Positions 12,901 through 23,600 of a stretch of DNA of 64,000 nucleotides are shown here, piece by piece. The notes beneath the pieces are model-generated. The model ran no database searches. It was not told the DNA's origin and was given only the letters and a program-made list of their open reading frames with translations. Positions within the stretch are counted from its first letter, which is position 1, and every line of letters starts with the position of its first letter. The stretch is taken from assembly GCF_004027225.2 (NCBI RefSeq), contig NC_044278.2:93798743-93862742 (forward strand), written 5' to 3'. Both the position numbers and the translations under genes were made by a program. Source of the stretch: Strigops habroptila (taxonomy: Eukaryota > Chordata > Aves > Psittaciformes > Psittacidae).

Positions 12901-15010
12901 TGGAGACTGTATATAAGGACTATATATCAAATCTTCAAAATGATGCTTTATAGGAAATGAAAAGTAATTTTTCTCATTTATTAGCAGATGTAATTTTTAA
13001 GTAAAAGCATTAAGTGCTCATTATTCCCCCTCCCCAGAAAACATGCAGTAATTCTTGTGCATCTCTAAGTGTGGTAGATCAAATTTCATTAAACCTTTCT
13101 TTTGTTAGCTCAAGTTTTACTTGTGGGTTTGCTGGAGCCCTTGCATCCAACCCAATTGATGTTGTAAGAACACGCATGATGAATCAGAGAAGCCAACAAC
13201 ATGGGGGACACTCAAACTACAAGGGTTCTTTGGATTGCTTGTTGCAAGTAAGTAGTTGCTTTATCAACTTAAGCAGGAATCGGTGCCCTTGGGCAATGAT
13301 TTTGGTGTAGAGCTTGAAATTGTTCTATGTTTCCAAGTAACTTAGATATGCTTTTTGCCATAATGCTCAAAAGGACTAAACTACCAATAATGCACTGGGT
13401 GTGAAAAATATCTACTGTCTTGACAGAAAGGCAGTATGTGCTGCAGGCACCTGGTTCCTTTTGGTGCTTGGAGGAGGGCACTGTCTCTTGCTTAACTTTG
13501 TAAGATGTAACATTTGATATATTGGTAGGAAATAATAACTTCATAGGTCAGTCCTTGAAGAACACCTGCTGGGGTAGATGGTTTTCTCTGCTTACTGCGT
13601 AGTGGAGAGGCTCGTACAGCCAAAGGCAGTATCAGTGTCTGATTTTGATTATTTTGGCTTGGGTTGCTTAAATACCTACATTGGATATGAGGTGGGAGCG
13701 TGATGGCCTTTTATATGCAGAAGAGTGGCTGGACAGTGCAGTTTCTATTGCAGAACAAGTCGCACTGTCCAGTGTAATTTTGTGAAGTCCATAAAGCAAA
13801 CTGGAAAATCTCAAGGGGGTGCCAGATGTGAGCTACAGGTTTGTATATACATGGGGGGGTGTGTGTATGTGTGTGTGTGTGTATATATATACACACACCC
13901 CCCCCCCCCCCATCTGCAAGGGCTTTTATAGGGGTAAAAAAAGTCCAGGAATGTAATTTGGACAAATCTGGGTTGGGTACTGAATGACCTGCATCTTTAC
14001 TTACCATGGTAATGTGGGCATCGCTAATTTTGGCTTTATATAGTGAAATGTTTTTGTCTCATCACACAACATGTTTAGGAGGTGCTGCCTAGATTTCTCA
14101 CTAATAAGAATTATTTGTTCTTACAGTGTGGTGTTTGTGTTTTGTTTTTTTCTTCCTTTCCCCAGACATGGAAGAATGAAGGCTTTTTTGCTCTATATAA
14201 GGGGTTTTGGCCAAACTGGTTAAGACTTGGTCCTTGGAATATCATTGTATCCTTTTCAAAGGTGTGCAAAATTAGGAAGCTAGCCATAAAACAGCAGGTA
14301 TTGAAACTTCACAGAATGCTCAGTGTGGAAAGTGTCACATCAGCACAAATATTCCCTTCCTATGAATAGGAAATTGTGTAGTTGACAGTCTTCTTCATCA
14401 GCTGCTGCTGGTCAGAGTGAATTTGTGATTCACATAGAGTGAATATTGGAATGTTACCTTGCAAAGCATTTTTCTGTTCCTCCAATTTTATACTTGTCCA
14501 TTTCTGTGGTTTGGAGCCTAGCTTTAAATAAAATTGCCCAGATAAGTTAGGAATGGGGGCTACTTCCAAAACTGGGGGAAATGATGCTTAGCCGTGAAGT
14601 CTTTTTCATTTCTCTTGCACAATTTTGTTTCAAGAGCCAGCTGATGAGAGCCCTGGGAAGTGAGTTGGTAGTAATGTTTTTTTACCATGAGCAAACCTAC
14701 TTTAGCCCATCAAAGCTCAGTGAGTAAAGACTCTAAACACTTTCACAGTGTTCTCCTGCCTCCTCAGTCCTGTGTTTAAGATCCAGAGAAATAAGTATGG
14801 GAAAGGGATTGGCATCACCAGCATTAAAGCAAGTTTCATTTTTCTGCCTAGTACTGTGTGACAAAAATGGCCAACCAGCAGGATTGCTGGACAGATGCAG
14901 CTGTCCTTTAGTGGTGAGGTGGCCATTTTCCACATGTGAATAGGAAAGTTTTCCTTAATCAGCCGTCCCAGTTCTTTCTGACATATGAACAGCTGAAGAA
15001 GTTGGACTGA
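6925..15010 (+). CDS. SLC25A30: SLC25A30, mitochondrial solute carrier (KMCP1)
   Basis: Nine coding exons join without any frame break into 290 aa, close to the 291 aa I recall for the human protein. Coding exons: 6925-6988, 8413-8560, 9216-9310, 9585-9670, 10615-10710, 12448-12572, 13109-13247, 14166-14246, 14972-15010. The three mitochondrial carrier repeats show their PX[DE]XX[KR]X[KR] signatures at about residues 25-32 (PIDLTKTR), 126-133 (PTDVLKIR) and 220-227 (PIDVVRTR), one per two-helix module. The family sits in the inner mitochondrial membrane as six helices. This member is closest to SLC25A14 and the uncoupling proteins; anion, sulfur-oxyanion or phosphate transport has been reported, but I cannot infer substrate from sequence. 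The start is the first ATG of exon 2, beginning '[13 protein letters not shown]'. The intron after residue 163 uses a GC donor and the last intron has U12 signals. Every key signature residue is present, so I take the gene as functional. Confidence 0.97.
8413..8560 (+). CDS. SLC25A30: SLC25A30 coding exon, residues 22-71
   Basis: Carries the first carrier signature PIDLTKTR and the matrix loop of repeat 1. Acceptor 'ctttgag', donor 'gtaaaa', a weak but in-frame donor. Confidence 0.96.
9216..9310 (+). CDS. SLC25A30: SLC25A30 coding exon, residues 71-102
   Basis: Encodes the second helix of repeat 1, including '[19 protein letters not shown]'. Acceptor 'tttttacag', donor 'gtgagt'. Confidence 0.96.
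9585..9670 (+). CDS. SLC25A30: SLC25A30 coding exon, residues 103-131
   Basis: Encodes the first helix of repeat 2 and the start of its signature (ANPTDVLK). Donor 'gtaagt'; the exon ends on a codon boundary. Confidence 0.96.
10615..10710 (+). CDS. SLC25A30: SLC25A30 coding exon, residues 132-163, GC donor
   Basis: Completes signature 2 (IRMQAQG). The 3' boundary is AAG|GCAAGT: a GC donor with otherwise perfect consensus. The next exon continues the conserved '[12 protein letters not shown]' segment exactly, so no GT donor fits. Confidence 0.94.
11395..11693 (+). repeat. CR1 LINE fragment, sense, SLC25A30 intron 6
   Basis: Begins in 'gagagggactcttcatcag' and runs through 'ggaacaggttgcccagg' to the terminal 'ttctgtgattcta'. 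It keeps about 300 bases of the 3' end. Confidence 0.92.
11822..12378 (+). mobile_element. Solo LTR, avian ERVL-like family, SLC25A30 intron 6
   Basis: A 557-bp unit starting TGTCCTGGTTTTGGCTGGGA and ending CCCTGACA, so it has TG...CA termini. It holds a TATA box (TATATAA, 12081-12087) and an ATTAAA hexamer (12225-12230) in LTR order. The opening motif is one I know from LTRs abundant in passerine and other neoavian genomes. No gag, pol or env sequence is attached, so it is a solo LTR left by recombination. The flanking pentamers (GAGAG and AAAAG) match at only three of five bases, so the duplication has decayed or the ends are slightly off. Confidence 0.8.
12448..12572 (+). CDS. SLC25A30: SLC25A30 coding exon, residues 164-204
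   Basis: Encodes '[20 protein letters not shown]', the second helix of repeat 2. Acceptor 'ttttgccag', donor 'gtaagt'. The LTR in the preceding intron ends about 70 bases upstream. Confidence 0.96.
13109..13247 (+). CDS. SLC25A30: SLC25A30 coding exon, residues 205-251
   Basis: Encodes repeat 3 with signature PIDVVRTR, followed by a His/Gln/Gly-rich matrix loop typical of the divergent part of this carrier. Donor 'gtaagt'. Confidence 0.96.
13853..13911. repeat. Palindromic composite microsatellite G-run/(GT)/(AT)/(AC)/C-run
   Basis: A run of seven G, GT repeats, alternating AT, AC repeats and thirteen C form a nearly symmetric block in SLC25A30 intron 8. The middle 24 bases (four GT, then AT, then four AC units) are a perfect palindrome. 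Confidence 0.9.
14166..14246 (+). CDS. SLC25A30: SLC25A30 coding exon, residues 252-278
   Basis: Encodes '[20 protein letters not shown]' and on to 'LGPWNII'. The donor is GTATCCTTTT, the U12 consensus. Read-through into the intron stays open to a stop near 14369 and would replace the last 12 residues with about 40 unrelated ones. Confidence 0.96.
14247..14971 (+). other. SLC25A30: U12-type (minor spliceosome) intron of SLC25A30
   Basis: The 5' splice site GTATCCTTTT matches the U12 GT-AG consensus. A perfect branch-site match TTCCTTAAT (consensus TTCCTTRAY) lies at 14951-14959, putting the branch A 13 bases before the terminal AG. There is no long polypyrimidine tract, as expected. The intron is 725 nt and in phase 0. 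Confidence 0.85.
14972..15010 (+). CDS. SLC25A30: SLC25A30 terminal coding exon, residues 279-290
   Basis: Twelve codons and TGA, encoding [12 protein letters not shown], the expected carrier C-terminus with the last-helix TYEQLK motif. The human protein, as I recall it, has one more residue. Confidence 0.93.
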   Translation, partial: FFLTYEQLKKLD

Positions 15011-15930
15011 CATGCTGAACTGTATCCTGAATTCTGTGAATGTACTGTTTGAGTTTAGAGCAACATGTAAGTTGTCTCAAGTATTTACTCCTTGTTGTCT
15101 GAGATGCTGGCCAGAGGAAGAGGTCACTGCAAGACTGTTGTGAATGAGAAGAACCTGGAAGTGGTTTCAAGGCTGACTGGCTTCTGTAACAGCAGCTTGC
15201 TTATGTGACTCAGTGGGTGATATGTGCTCTTTTCTAGACTGAACCAAATATGGTGGCATTCCTTCTGTCAGCTGTGTAAGTGTGCTTGAATGTGAAGGTC
15301 TGTGAGCAGCTTTATGCTGTTGAGGCTCAGATGCACAGTGTTTTATAAAACAGGCAAAGAACAATCTTTCTGCAAAGGAAGACGGCTAGTACCACACAGC
15401 TGGTCTTCTCCTGTTTCCACAAGGGTATACAATTTGACTGTGGTAGTTCATAGTTTCTGAGTAACTGGAAGTGTCACAAGATGTCCTTTCAGGCTTTCAG
15501 TTCAGTAAAATACCTGCTGCAAGACAAAAATCTGCTTCCGGTTTTAGAGCTTTTCTGTGTTCTAAGACCTTAGATGTTGGCATAAGTTGCTGGGAATAAT
15601 CCAGTTTCCTTTGAAAGCATGGTTGCTACAGCTGTCAGTTTTGCATAGTTGCAGGTGTTCTTCCATATATCATTCTTGATTTTCAGTGTGATTCTTCAAC
15701 AAATGCATATGTAAATTGCAAGTAGGAATGAAGTTGGAGCAAGTCCATGCTCATCTGTGAGTCTTGCAGAGAAACTTTCCATGCTTTTGCTGTTGTTGGG
15801 AAGAACTACTTGTAATGGATACTGGATGTTATGTATCATCTGAGAGATACAAGTTTTACACTGAGCAGTTCAGGCTATGTTATGTAGGTGCCGTGGGAAA
15901 AGAACCAGGCTCCTCCAAAGGTAAATCCAC

Positions 15931-15936
15931 AATAAA
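15931..15936 (+). promoter_or_regulatory. Poly(A) signal AATAAA, proximal, SLC25A30
   Basis: A canonical hexamer about 920 bases after the stop codon, followed by T-rich sequence ('ctgttttccttcttt'). Confidence 0.6.
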
Positions 15937-16482
15937 GACTGTTTTCCTTCTTTAAGATGACACTCAAACCCAGAACTACTGACCACTTCCATACATGCAA
16001 GTAAACTCTTCATGTAGAAATCAACCACAACTTCTTCAACCATGACCTTTTGGCTGAAATGTATATCTTAAACTTCAGGGCCATTAACTAAACAGTACGT
16101 CAAGGTTCTTAAATGCTGCTGGTGAATTCCAGGCAAGGAGATGTGCAAGATGTCAGTCATGGGATGGTCCTGTGTTTACAGAGGATGGCAAAGTGGGATG
16201 TATAGCTTTGTATTTTTGTGGCATTGTGTGAATCTCTTAAGCAGTTTTGGTTAACTGTACATTCCACTTAAACTGTGTTATAATTTCAAAATTGCTATAT
16301 TCTCAAGATCCACAACTGGATTTTTAAATGCACAAGGCACTTTCTTTCCTGAACTACAAATTTTTGTGTACTGTTATGCTATGTGCAGTGGTTTCCTGCA
16401 CAGCCGTTTCTGGGCTTTAATAGACATACTTGTAGAAACTTTTGTACACTATGTAAACTAAGTGTATGGGTTTTGTAACCTT

Positions 16483-16488
16483 ATTAAA
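16483..16488 (+). promoter_or_regulatory. Poly(A) signal ATTAAA, distal, SLC25A30
   Basis: The commonest variant hexamer, followed by a TTTT stretch and a TGTG element. It lies just before the intergenic CR1. Confidence 0.5.
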
Positions 16489-16648
16489 AGTTTTCAAATC
16501 ATTGTGTAATGACTCTGAACTGCTCAGTTTGGAGTGACGGTAGGGGGAGGAGCGGAGTGTGCTTATACCCGTTATGCTGTAGGGAAGATGGGCTGAAACT
16601 AATGGCTGAGCGCTTAGGGTGTGAGAATGGTGAAACAAAATCTTAAAG

Positions 16649-16870
16649 TCATAGAATGGTTTGGGCTGGAAAGGACCTCAAGATCATCCCCTGCCCCTGC
16701 CACAGGCAGGGACACCTTCCGCTGGACCCGGTTGCTCAATGGACTTGCTCCAACAGCTCCATATCCTCACAGTTCCCATGTCCTATCCATAACTAGGGCT
16801 TCAAGGTCTCAGCTGAAGCTGATTGCTGCAGACAATGCCTCCAGCTCTTTAAGTCAGAGGTGCTTCATTG
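16649..16870 (-). repeat. CR1 LINE fragment, antisense, between SLC25A30 and COG3
   Basis: Begins with 'tcatagaatggtttgggctg' and includes 'gccacaggcagggacacctt', the reverse complement of a CR1 3' end. It fills about a third of the gap between the two genes. Confidence 0.9.
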
Positions 16871-16959
16871 AAGATTTAGCTGATGCCCAAGAGGAGCGTG
16901 GTTTGCCTGGGGCAAGCTGCCATCGCCAGGGCTGTCCTGCGGCCTCGGGAAAGAAAGCC

Positions 16960-17640
16960 CCTGGGCATGGGGAGGACGGGCAGCCTCCCGCCCGTCCCTT
17001 CCCCACCCCGCCGCCGGTGTCCCCAGCCCCGAGCAGCGGGAGGGCGGCCGGCGCCGCGCGGTGGCCAGGCCCGGGGATGCGGCAGGCACTGAGCTCCTCC
17101 CCGCCGGCAGGGGGTGCCGTCCCGGCCGGCTGACTCACTGGTCCCCACCAATGACGCTCCTGCTACGCGACGCAGAGCGGGGTGCGCTGCGCCTCCCCGG
17201 AAGCGCTGCCGCGCTGTTCCGCCGCGCCCCGCCCCGCTCTCGGCCCGGCCGCTCAGCCCTGCGCCGCCAGCATGGCGGAGCCGCCGCCCGCGGAGCCGGC
17301 GGGCAGGGATGTGCGGGACCGCCTGAGCCTGTGGGACCGCCGCCCGCAGCCCGCCGCGCCGCTCAGCGACCGACAGACTGACTCGGTGCTGGAGCTGAAG
17401 GCGGCGGCCGAGAACTTGCCGGTGCCGCCCGAGGTGAGGCGGCGGCGCTGCCCGGCTGAGCGCGGGTGGGCGGGCGGGAGGAGCCGCAGTGCCACGTCGC
17501 CAGGCGGCCGGCTGGGGCGTGCGGGGCAGCCGCTGCCCGGCGGTGACCACGGGGCTCAGCAGCGGTTTGCGTTCCCGCGGGCCGTGAGGCACCGAGCCCT
17601 CCCCTCGCTGCGCCCACAGCCGCTGCCCCGGGCCCCGGCA
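16960..17640 (+). promoter_or_regulatory. CpG island and promoter of COG3
   Basis: A dense CpG block covering the presumed 5' UTR, exon 1 and the start of intron 1. Upstream of the ATG are TGACTCA (AP-1 type, 17131-17137) and CCAAT (17148-17152), the latter overlapping a TGACG half-site. There is no TATA box, as expected for a housekeeping CpG promoter. The start site is probably within 17180-17260. Confidence 0.7.
17272..17433 (+). CDS. COG3: COG3 exon 1, residues 1-54
   Basis: Start codon exon inside the CpG island. The first 30 residues are Pro/Ala/Arg-rich and poorly conserved; conservation begins at '[11 protein letters not shown]'. Donor 'gtgagg'. Confidence 0.96.
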
Positions 17641-20600
17641 GGGCTCATCCTTCCCTCAGGACTCCCTGCCGCGGTGCAGCCCGCCCGTCCCGGCTGTTAG
17701 GGGCTGGTGGGCAGCGGTGGCAGCTTTCCGCCTAAAGTCCACGGGGCTTTCTCTGCCTGGCCTTGCCTCGGTTCATCAAGAGTTCTTTCTCCTGAAACTG
17801 AGAGCTTCCGTCGTGGAGTTCTGTGGTTTTCATAGAATCACAGAGTGGTTTGGGTCGGAATGGACCTAAAGCTCATCTAGTTGCAACCCCCTGCCATGGG
17901 CAGGGACACCTTCCACTAGACCAGGTTGCTCCAAGCCCCGTCCAGCCTGGCCTTGAACGCTGCCAGGAATGGGGCAGCCACAGCTTCTCTGGGCAGCCTG
18001 TGCCACTGCCTCACCACCCTCACAGGGAAGAACTGTGCTTAATAATAGTTTTGGTCGTCTTAACTTGATCCTGATCAATGCATAGCTGCTGGCACTAGTG
18101 TTACTTCCAAGTACAACTTACAGCTGATTTAGCGAGATCTAAAAGACAGGGATAGTGGTAAAAAGCTTAATAATTTGTTATTTCCATGGAAGACATGGTC
18201 TCCTATTCAGTTATAAAATATTAGACTCTAATGAGTTGATTATTGATGAATGCTCCCTTGTCTGCAAGGGGAAGTGGAGTGAAATGTTTGCGTGCCTTAA
18301 CTGCACTTTTCATGAGAGGTTTTGTATTTGAACAGGAACATAGCACCAGATATACTGCCATAAAATCAACAAAGCTGGCTCTCAGCAAGTGTCTGAAAGG
18401 TCAAAATAACAAAGAGGAGGGAGTAAAACAGTTCCTCCCTGAAATGCACCTGTTCATTTCATGCTTCCTGGTTTATTTTTTTATGTAAGCTGTATGTATC
18501 TGTACTCAAGTAAATATTGGCAGGTATCCAAAATGATTGTAGAAGTTTATGCTGCTATCAGAGCAGGTTTTTAAGGATCCAACCCAGCTTTGCAACAAGG
18601 CAGGTACTGTATTTGCTGTTCAGGACAGCAGGGATGCCACGACATTGAGTAATTCAGCTGGTCTTCACCTCTGATGAACTGGATTGGGACAGTGGTGTCT
18701 CAGCTGTTCTGGAAAAGCAGGCTCCAATGGTCTCATCTTTTCCTCAGTAGTAGTCACAAGAGAAACCCTGGCTCGCAGCTGGGGATCCTGCCTGTTTTGG
18801 GGGGCCAGGGGAGGGAAAAGAGATATGCTTAGATATTTCCTAATATCTAATTAATTCTACCCTCTTTCAGTTTAAAGCCATTCCCCCTTGTCCTGGCCCT
18901 ACATGCCTCCGTAAAATGTCTCTCTCCAGATTTCTTGCAGGCCCCCTTTAGGCACTGGAAGCTGCTCTAAGGTCTCCCCTGAGCCTTCTCTTCTCCAGGC
19001 TGAACAAGCCCAGCTCTCTCAGCCTGTCTTCATAGGAGAGGTGCTCCAGCCCTCTGAGCATCTTTGTGGCCCTCCCACGGACCTACTCCAACAGGTCCAT
19101 GTCCCTCTTGTGTTGGGTTCTCCAGAGCTGAATGCAGTACTGCAGCTGGGGTCTCAGAAGACCTCCCTTGGCTTGCTGGTCATACTACTGGTGATGCAGC
19201 CCTCATACAGCTGGCTTTCTGGGCTGCAAGCATACGTTGCTGGATCATATTGAGCTTCTTGTCATCCAGCAGCCCCAAGTCCTTCTCCTCGGGGCTTCTC
19301 TCAATCCTGCTTGGATTTCTGCTTGTGATTGCCCTGACCCAGGTGCAGGACCTTGCATTTGAAAGAATATGAAACATTGGATAAATTCTGGCAGTATTAA
19401 GTCTTGGATTATCTCTGAATATCTGGCAAAAAAGTCTTGACAATTCCTGTGCAGTGGCGTTGCCTGGCAGTGTACAACATAGTGGCATTTATTTTGCTTT
19501 TGCATGCTTTCCGAATTCTTCTGTTCTCAGATACTTTTCTAGTGCTTTTCTCTGAGTATAGAACCTGACATAGTAGGTCATCAGTATGTGGGATACATGT
19601 ACGTTCAGTTTCTGTTCTTACACAAATGTGTACTTGTGTAAAATTCTGTGTAATATTTTCTAACTTTGACTAAAAAAAACGGAATCGTTAGGTGCTTCTG
19701 AATATATAGATAATGGTAGTTGTTGGTGTATTATCATATTGTTAGATAAAATGTCCATTGCATTTATTTCTTTAGAAGTAGACGCCTGTATCTTTCTCAG
19801 GTTGATGCTTTGGATTATGTTATTGTAGCTGTGCTGAATATACTAATTCTTAGTAAGATCTCTAACAAAGCTTGTGGGTTTTTGTGAGCAGCTTCCAATT
19901 GAAGATTTGTGCAGCCTGACGTCCCAGTCACTAGCTGTTACGCTGGCAGCTGCAGTGCCAGAATCCACAGAGGATGTCCTTCTGAAAGGGTTTGCCATAC
20001 TGGGGATGGAGGATGAAAGAATTGAAACAGCACAGCAGGTAAGTGATGCTGAAGAACCTCCAAGGTGTAGTGATCTTCTTCAGAGAATGTGTGAGTTTCT
20101 GTGTCTCTTGCCTAACTTTTAGTGGGTTTGTTAAATATTTGGGGATGTTTTCAAGTTGCATGAAGAGACTTTGGGGAAAAAAGTCTTAGTTCTTAAGTGG
20201 TAGATACTTTTCCCGTTTTGAGTAGAGTCTTTTGTGAGAGTAAGGCACCCCTTCAGTAAGGTGGTGTTGCTCATAATATAAAAGAATGTTGTGCCCCCTC
20301 CCTCCTGTTCTAATGTGACAGCCTTGTTCTTGTGCAAATAAAACCAGATTAAATCCAGTCTTTCCCATTTTAATTTAGCAAAGGAATAGAATATAATGTT
20401 TCAGTTGGAAGTAACCTACAACAAAGAGTTATGGTTTGTTTCCTTGATTAATAATTAAGTTCTGAAACAGCTCTTTTTAACAGAAGCTCATCTTCATTTT
20501 ATAGATCTGATTTTATTTTTAATTGATTTCATGTGATGTCTGTATTTTTCACACCGTAAAATCTCTTCTAGTTCTTCTCGTGGTTTGCTCAGGTACAGAC

Positions 20601-23600
20601 ACAGATGGATCAAGATGAAGGTGCCAAGTACAGGTACGTGTTCTTCCTCAGTTCCTTTCACTGTAAGCAGTTCAAACCTCAAAGGGCTTAATCTTGTTTA
20701 TATAATGTTAGCGCACATTTGGGTTCAGCTGGCAGGGAATGGGGGAATGTGTTGGAACAGCTGAAGCTTTTCAAGGCAGTATGCCCCACGCCCAACCTGA
20801 AGGCTATTGCCCTTATGGCAGAGAAGTTAAAAGGGGTGCAGATTTCCTTGTGAACTGCCCAGTATAATAAAACAGATTTAAATTAGTTTGGCTTATAGAC
20901 AGGGCTGTAGACAAAAGCAATCTAGGAGCTTTCATACGCCTTTTCAGCTGCTGCTGGTGCTATTGAAATGGCATCCTCTGAGGGCAAGACTTTGTAAGCA
21001 GGTGTGGCTGGTAGTCATTTCTGCTCTCGCTGTTTGGTTCCCCAGTGACTATGGCTGTGATTCTATATCTGCATTCCCTGCATGCCTTGACACTGCGCTG
21101 AGCTCCAGTTTTGAGACTTGGCATTCTCAGCTATTTTCGTCAAACTGACTTTTCTATCAGGCTCAGAAGAACCCCTTCCCACTGACTTCCACAGTTACTC
21201 CTTGAGAGTCTGAAGTACAGCTGAATGGCTTAACCAGAGCTGCTGATGGCTTTTAGGGAAACTGGCTTGTGCTTTGAGACTTTACAAACTTGTCCTTGGC
21301 CACAAAGAGATGCTGCTTTATTCCCCTCTTCTGTTCTTCTCTGCTTTTGCTTGGTCTGTCTCTTCCACTCTTGCTCTGACGTTTGAGGACATGATGTTTC
21401 TTAAAAGCAGAGGTTTAGGCATAAACTAAGCCCATGATCGTATCATTAACAACCTGAAAAGGGTAGCACCCTTGAATTTTGTCAGCTGACATGTTCATAA
21501 TAGCGCACAAAGGTACCTAAGTGTGCCATGAATGCGGAATGGTTTGTAGGATGGCCAATATGTAATTGTTTGCAGGAGGCCAGAGGAGCAGGAGGAAAAT
21601 TAGTAACTTTTCCTGAGGTACACTAAAGGGTTGCAAATGACTACAGAGAATTGTGATTTTTACTTGCTGCTTTGTATGTGGTAAAGTAGAGCTCAGAAGT
21701 TTTAGCCGACACCCAAGAGTAATTCATTTGAATAATGTTTTGGTCAAGCAGAATGGTTGGCATGTTTTTGGTGGTCATCTAGAGTTTATATTTGCATTGA
21801 GCCTTAGACAAACTTGGTGACATTAGATACTGGATCTATTTCATTTAAGCCTCTTTCAATCCTCCCAGTAAGTTTTGAATCCTCTGGCTAATTTCAGCTA
21901 CTTTAGGAAAATGTAAGTGATTTCTAAATGAAAACTGAAAATTGTATAGAAGAGGAGAACCAAATTAGCATCACTGTTGGAAGCAAGGCAGGCAGAATTT
22001 GGCTGATGGCAGTAGTCAGCAGTAGTCACTATGTTTGTGCTGTCCATTTAGACAGTCTTCATATGCTCTAGACTAGGTGTGATGCATGCTGCTGCTTTCT
22101 GGGTAGGCTTGCTATACGGAATGGTGGGGAAATGGAGTTACTGTGGTGGCTGTTCCAAACCCTATAACTCTGTTATTTCTGCAGATCATGAAGCATCTGC
22201 TTATTGTGCACTCTTGCTTTATGCAAGTGGTCTTTTATTCCTAGAGAGAGAAAGGTAGTTGCAGTTCCCTATAGGCAGCTGGATTTGCAAATACAGAAAG
22301 TGGAATTTTACTACTGTTATCTGTTGATTCTCTTTTTCCAGACAGATGAGGGATTACTTGTCTGGCTTTCAGGAGCAGTGTGATGCTATCTTGAACGATG
22401 TGAATAGTGCTCTTCAGCACTTGGAGTCACTGCAAAAACAGTATCTTTTTGTATCCACAAAGACAGGAACGCTGCATGAGGCCTGTGAACAGCTTTTGAA
22501 AGAGCAGGTAATCTTTGATGAGAGGATCACTGGAAACTTCTAAGATACCATAAGTGAAATTTGCTTGTTCTCAGGCTGGGAAAAATTGTGAGCTGTGATG
22601 ACAATCCCTCTGTTTGCTTCGGACCTCATTTTTGGTGTGTTTCACCTGCAGCTAGGCTGTCAGGCTCTGTGCAGTAAAATGTTGACTGTGTGTTGATGCA
22701 CACTGTAATCAAGAAGGATAGCCAGCTGAGAGGAGCTTTTGTAACTGATGCCTGGCAAGTGCAAACTTTGAGATTAATAATTCATATAAATTAAAGAAGT
22801 ATTTTGAGATCGTTGTTGGAAGAAAGATTTAAATTACAAGCTTCTTTCCCAGACACTTCCTTTTTCTTCATGAACTGCTATAACAGTGATATAATAAACA
22901 TGTCTTTTTAGCATGACTGGATAAGAGAGAACTTCTTAAGACTCCAATCCTGAAATACAGGATTTCTGCAGTTCTCTGTAATACTGACGACAGCACTGCT
23001 GGTTTTATGCAGTATTATCTGTGGAATGCTGAGGAACTTGTAAAATATGTGTGTTTTTAAATACACTTTTGAGAGTAATGTGTCTTTCTCTGGTAAGAGA
23101 GAGCAAGAGAACACTGCTGTATTCTGCATCTTTTATTGCACTTATTTAGTTTCAGGTTTCCTGGAGGTAGGTAACACTGGTGGGTGCTGAGAGCCAAAAG
23201 AGAGGCTGAATAATATATATATTTATATACGTATAAAATATATATTTAAACTACTTGCTAGGTTGCTGATTTTCTTTTATTTATTGTTTTTTAATAGTCA
23301 GAACTAGTTGACCTGGCTGAAAACATCCAGCAGAAACTTTCTTATTTTAATGAGCTGGAAAACATCAACACAGTAAGTATTATTCCACTGTTAACAGTCT
23401 TAGAAAATGAAGGTGTACTCATTTTTTGAAGTTTGTCTCCAGCACTGAGTTACTTGCGTTCCTTACAATGATGCTTTGTCTTGTTTTTCAAAGAAATTGA
23501 ATTCCCCTACGCTGTCCGTGAACAGTGAAGGATTCATTCCCATGCTGGCTAAACTTGATGATTGTATTGCATATATTTCATCACATGTAAGTAATTCTGT

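Larger units (their letters stand above)
15011..16505 (+). other. SLC25A30: SLC25A30 3' UTR
   Basis: About 1.5 kb from the stop codon to the last plausible poly(A) signal. It contains an AATAAA at 15931-15936, which would give a shorter UTR of about 0.95 kb, and an ATTAAA at 16483-16488 near the distal end. The exact cleavage site is inferred. Confidence 0.6.

Noticed and set aside
13711-14007. 98-codon frame through the GT/AC repeat
   Set aside because: It encodes an artificial His-Thr/Gly run from the microsatellite.
14247-14369. Continuation of SLC25A30 exon 9 as the true C-terminus
   Set aside because: A conserved [12 protein letters not shown] exon with proper U12 signals is present downstream; the read-through tail does not resemble the carrier family.
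16621-17700. Several frames of 70-238 codons on both strands around COG3 exon 1
   Set aside because: They are CpG-island shadows; only the frame starting at 17272 and ending at the exon 1 donor continues into COG3.
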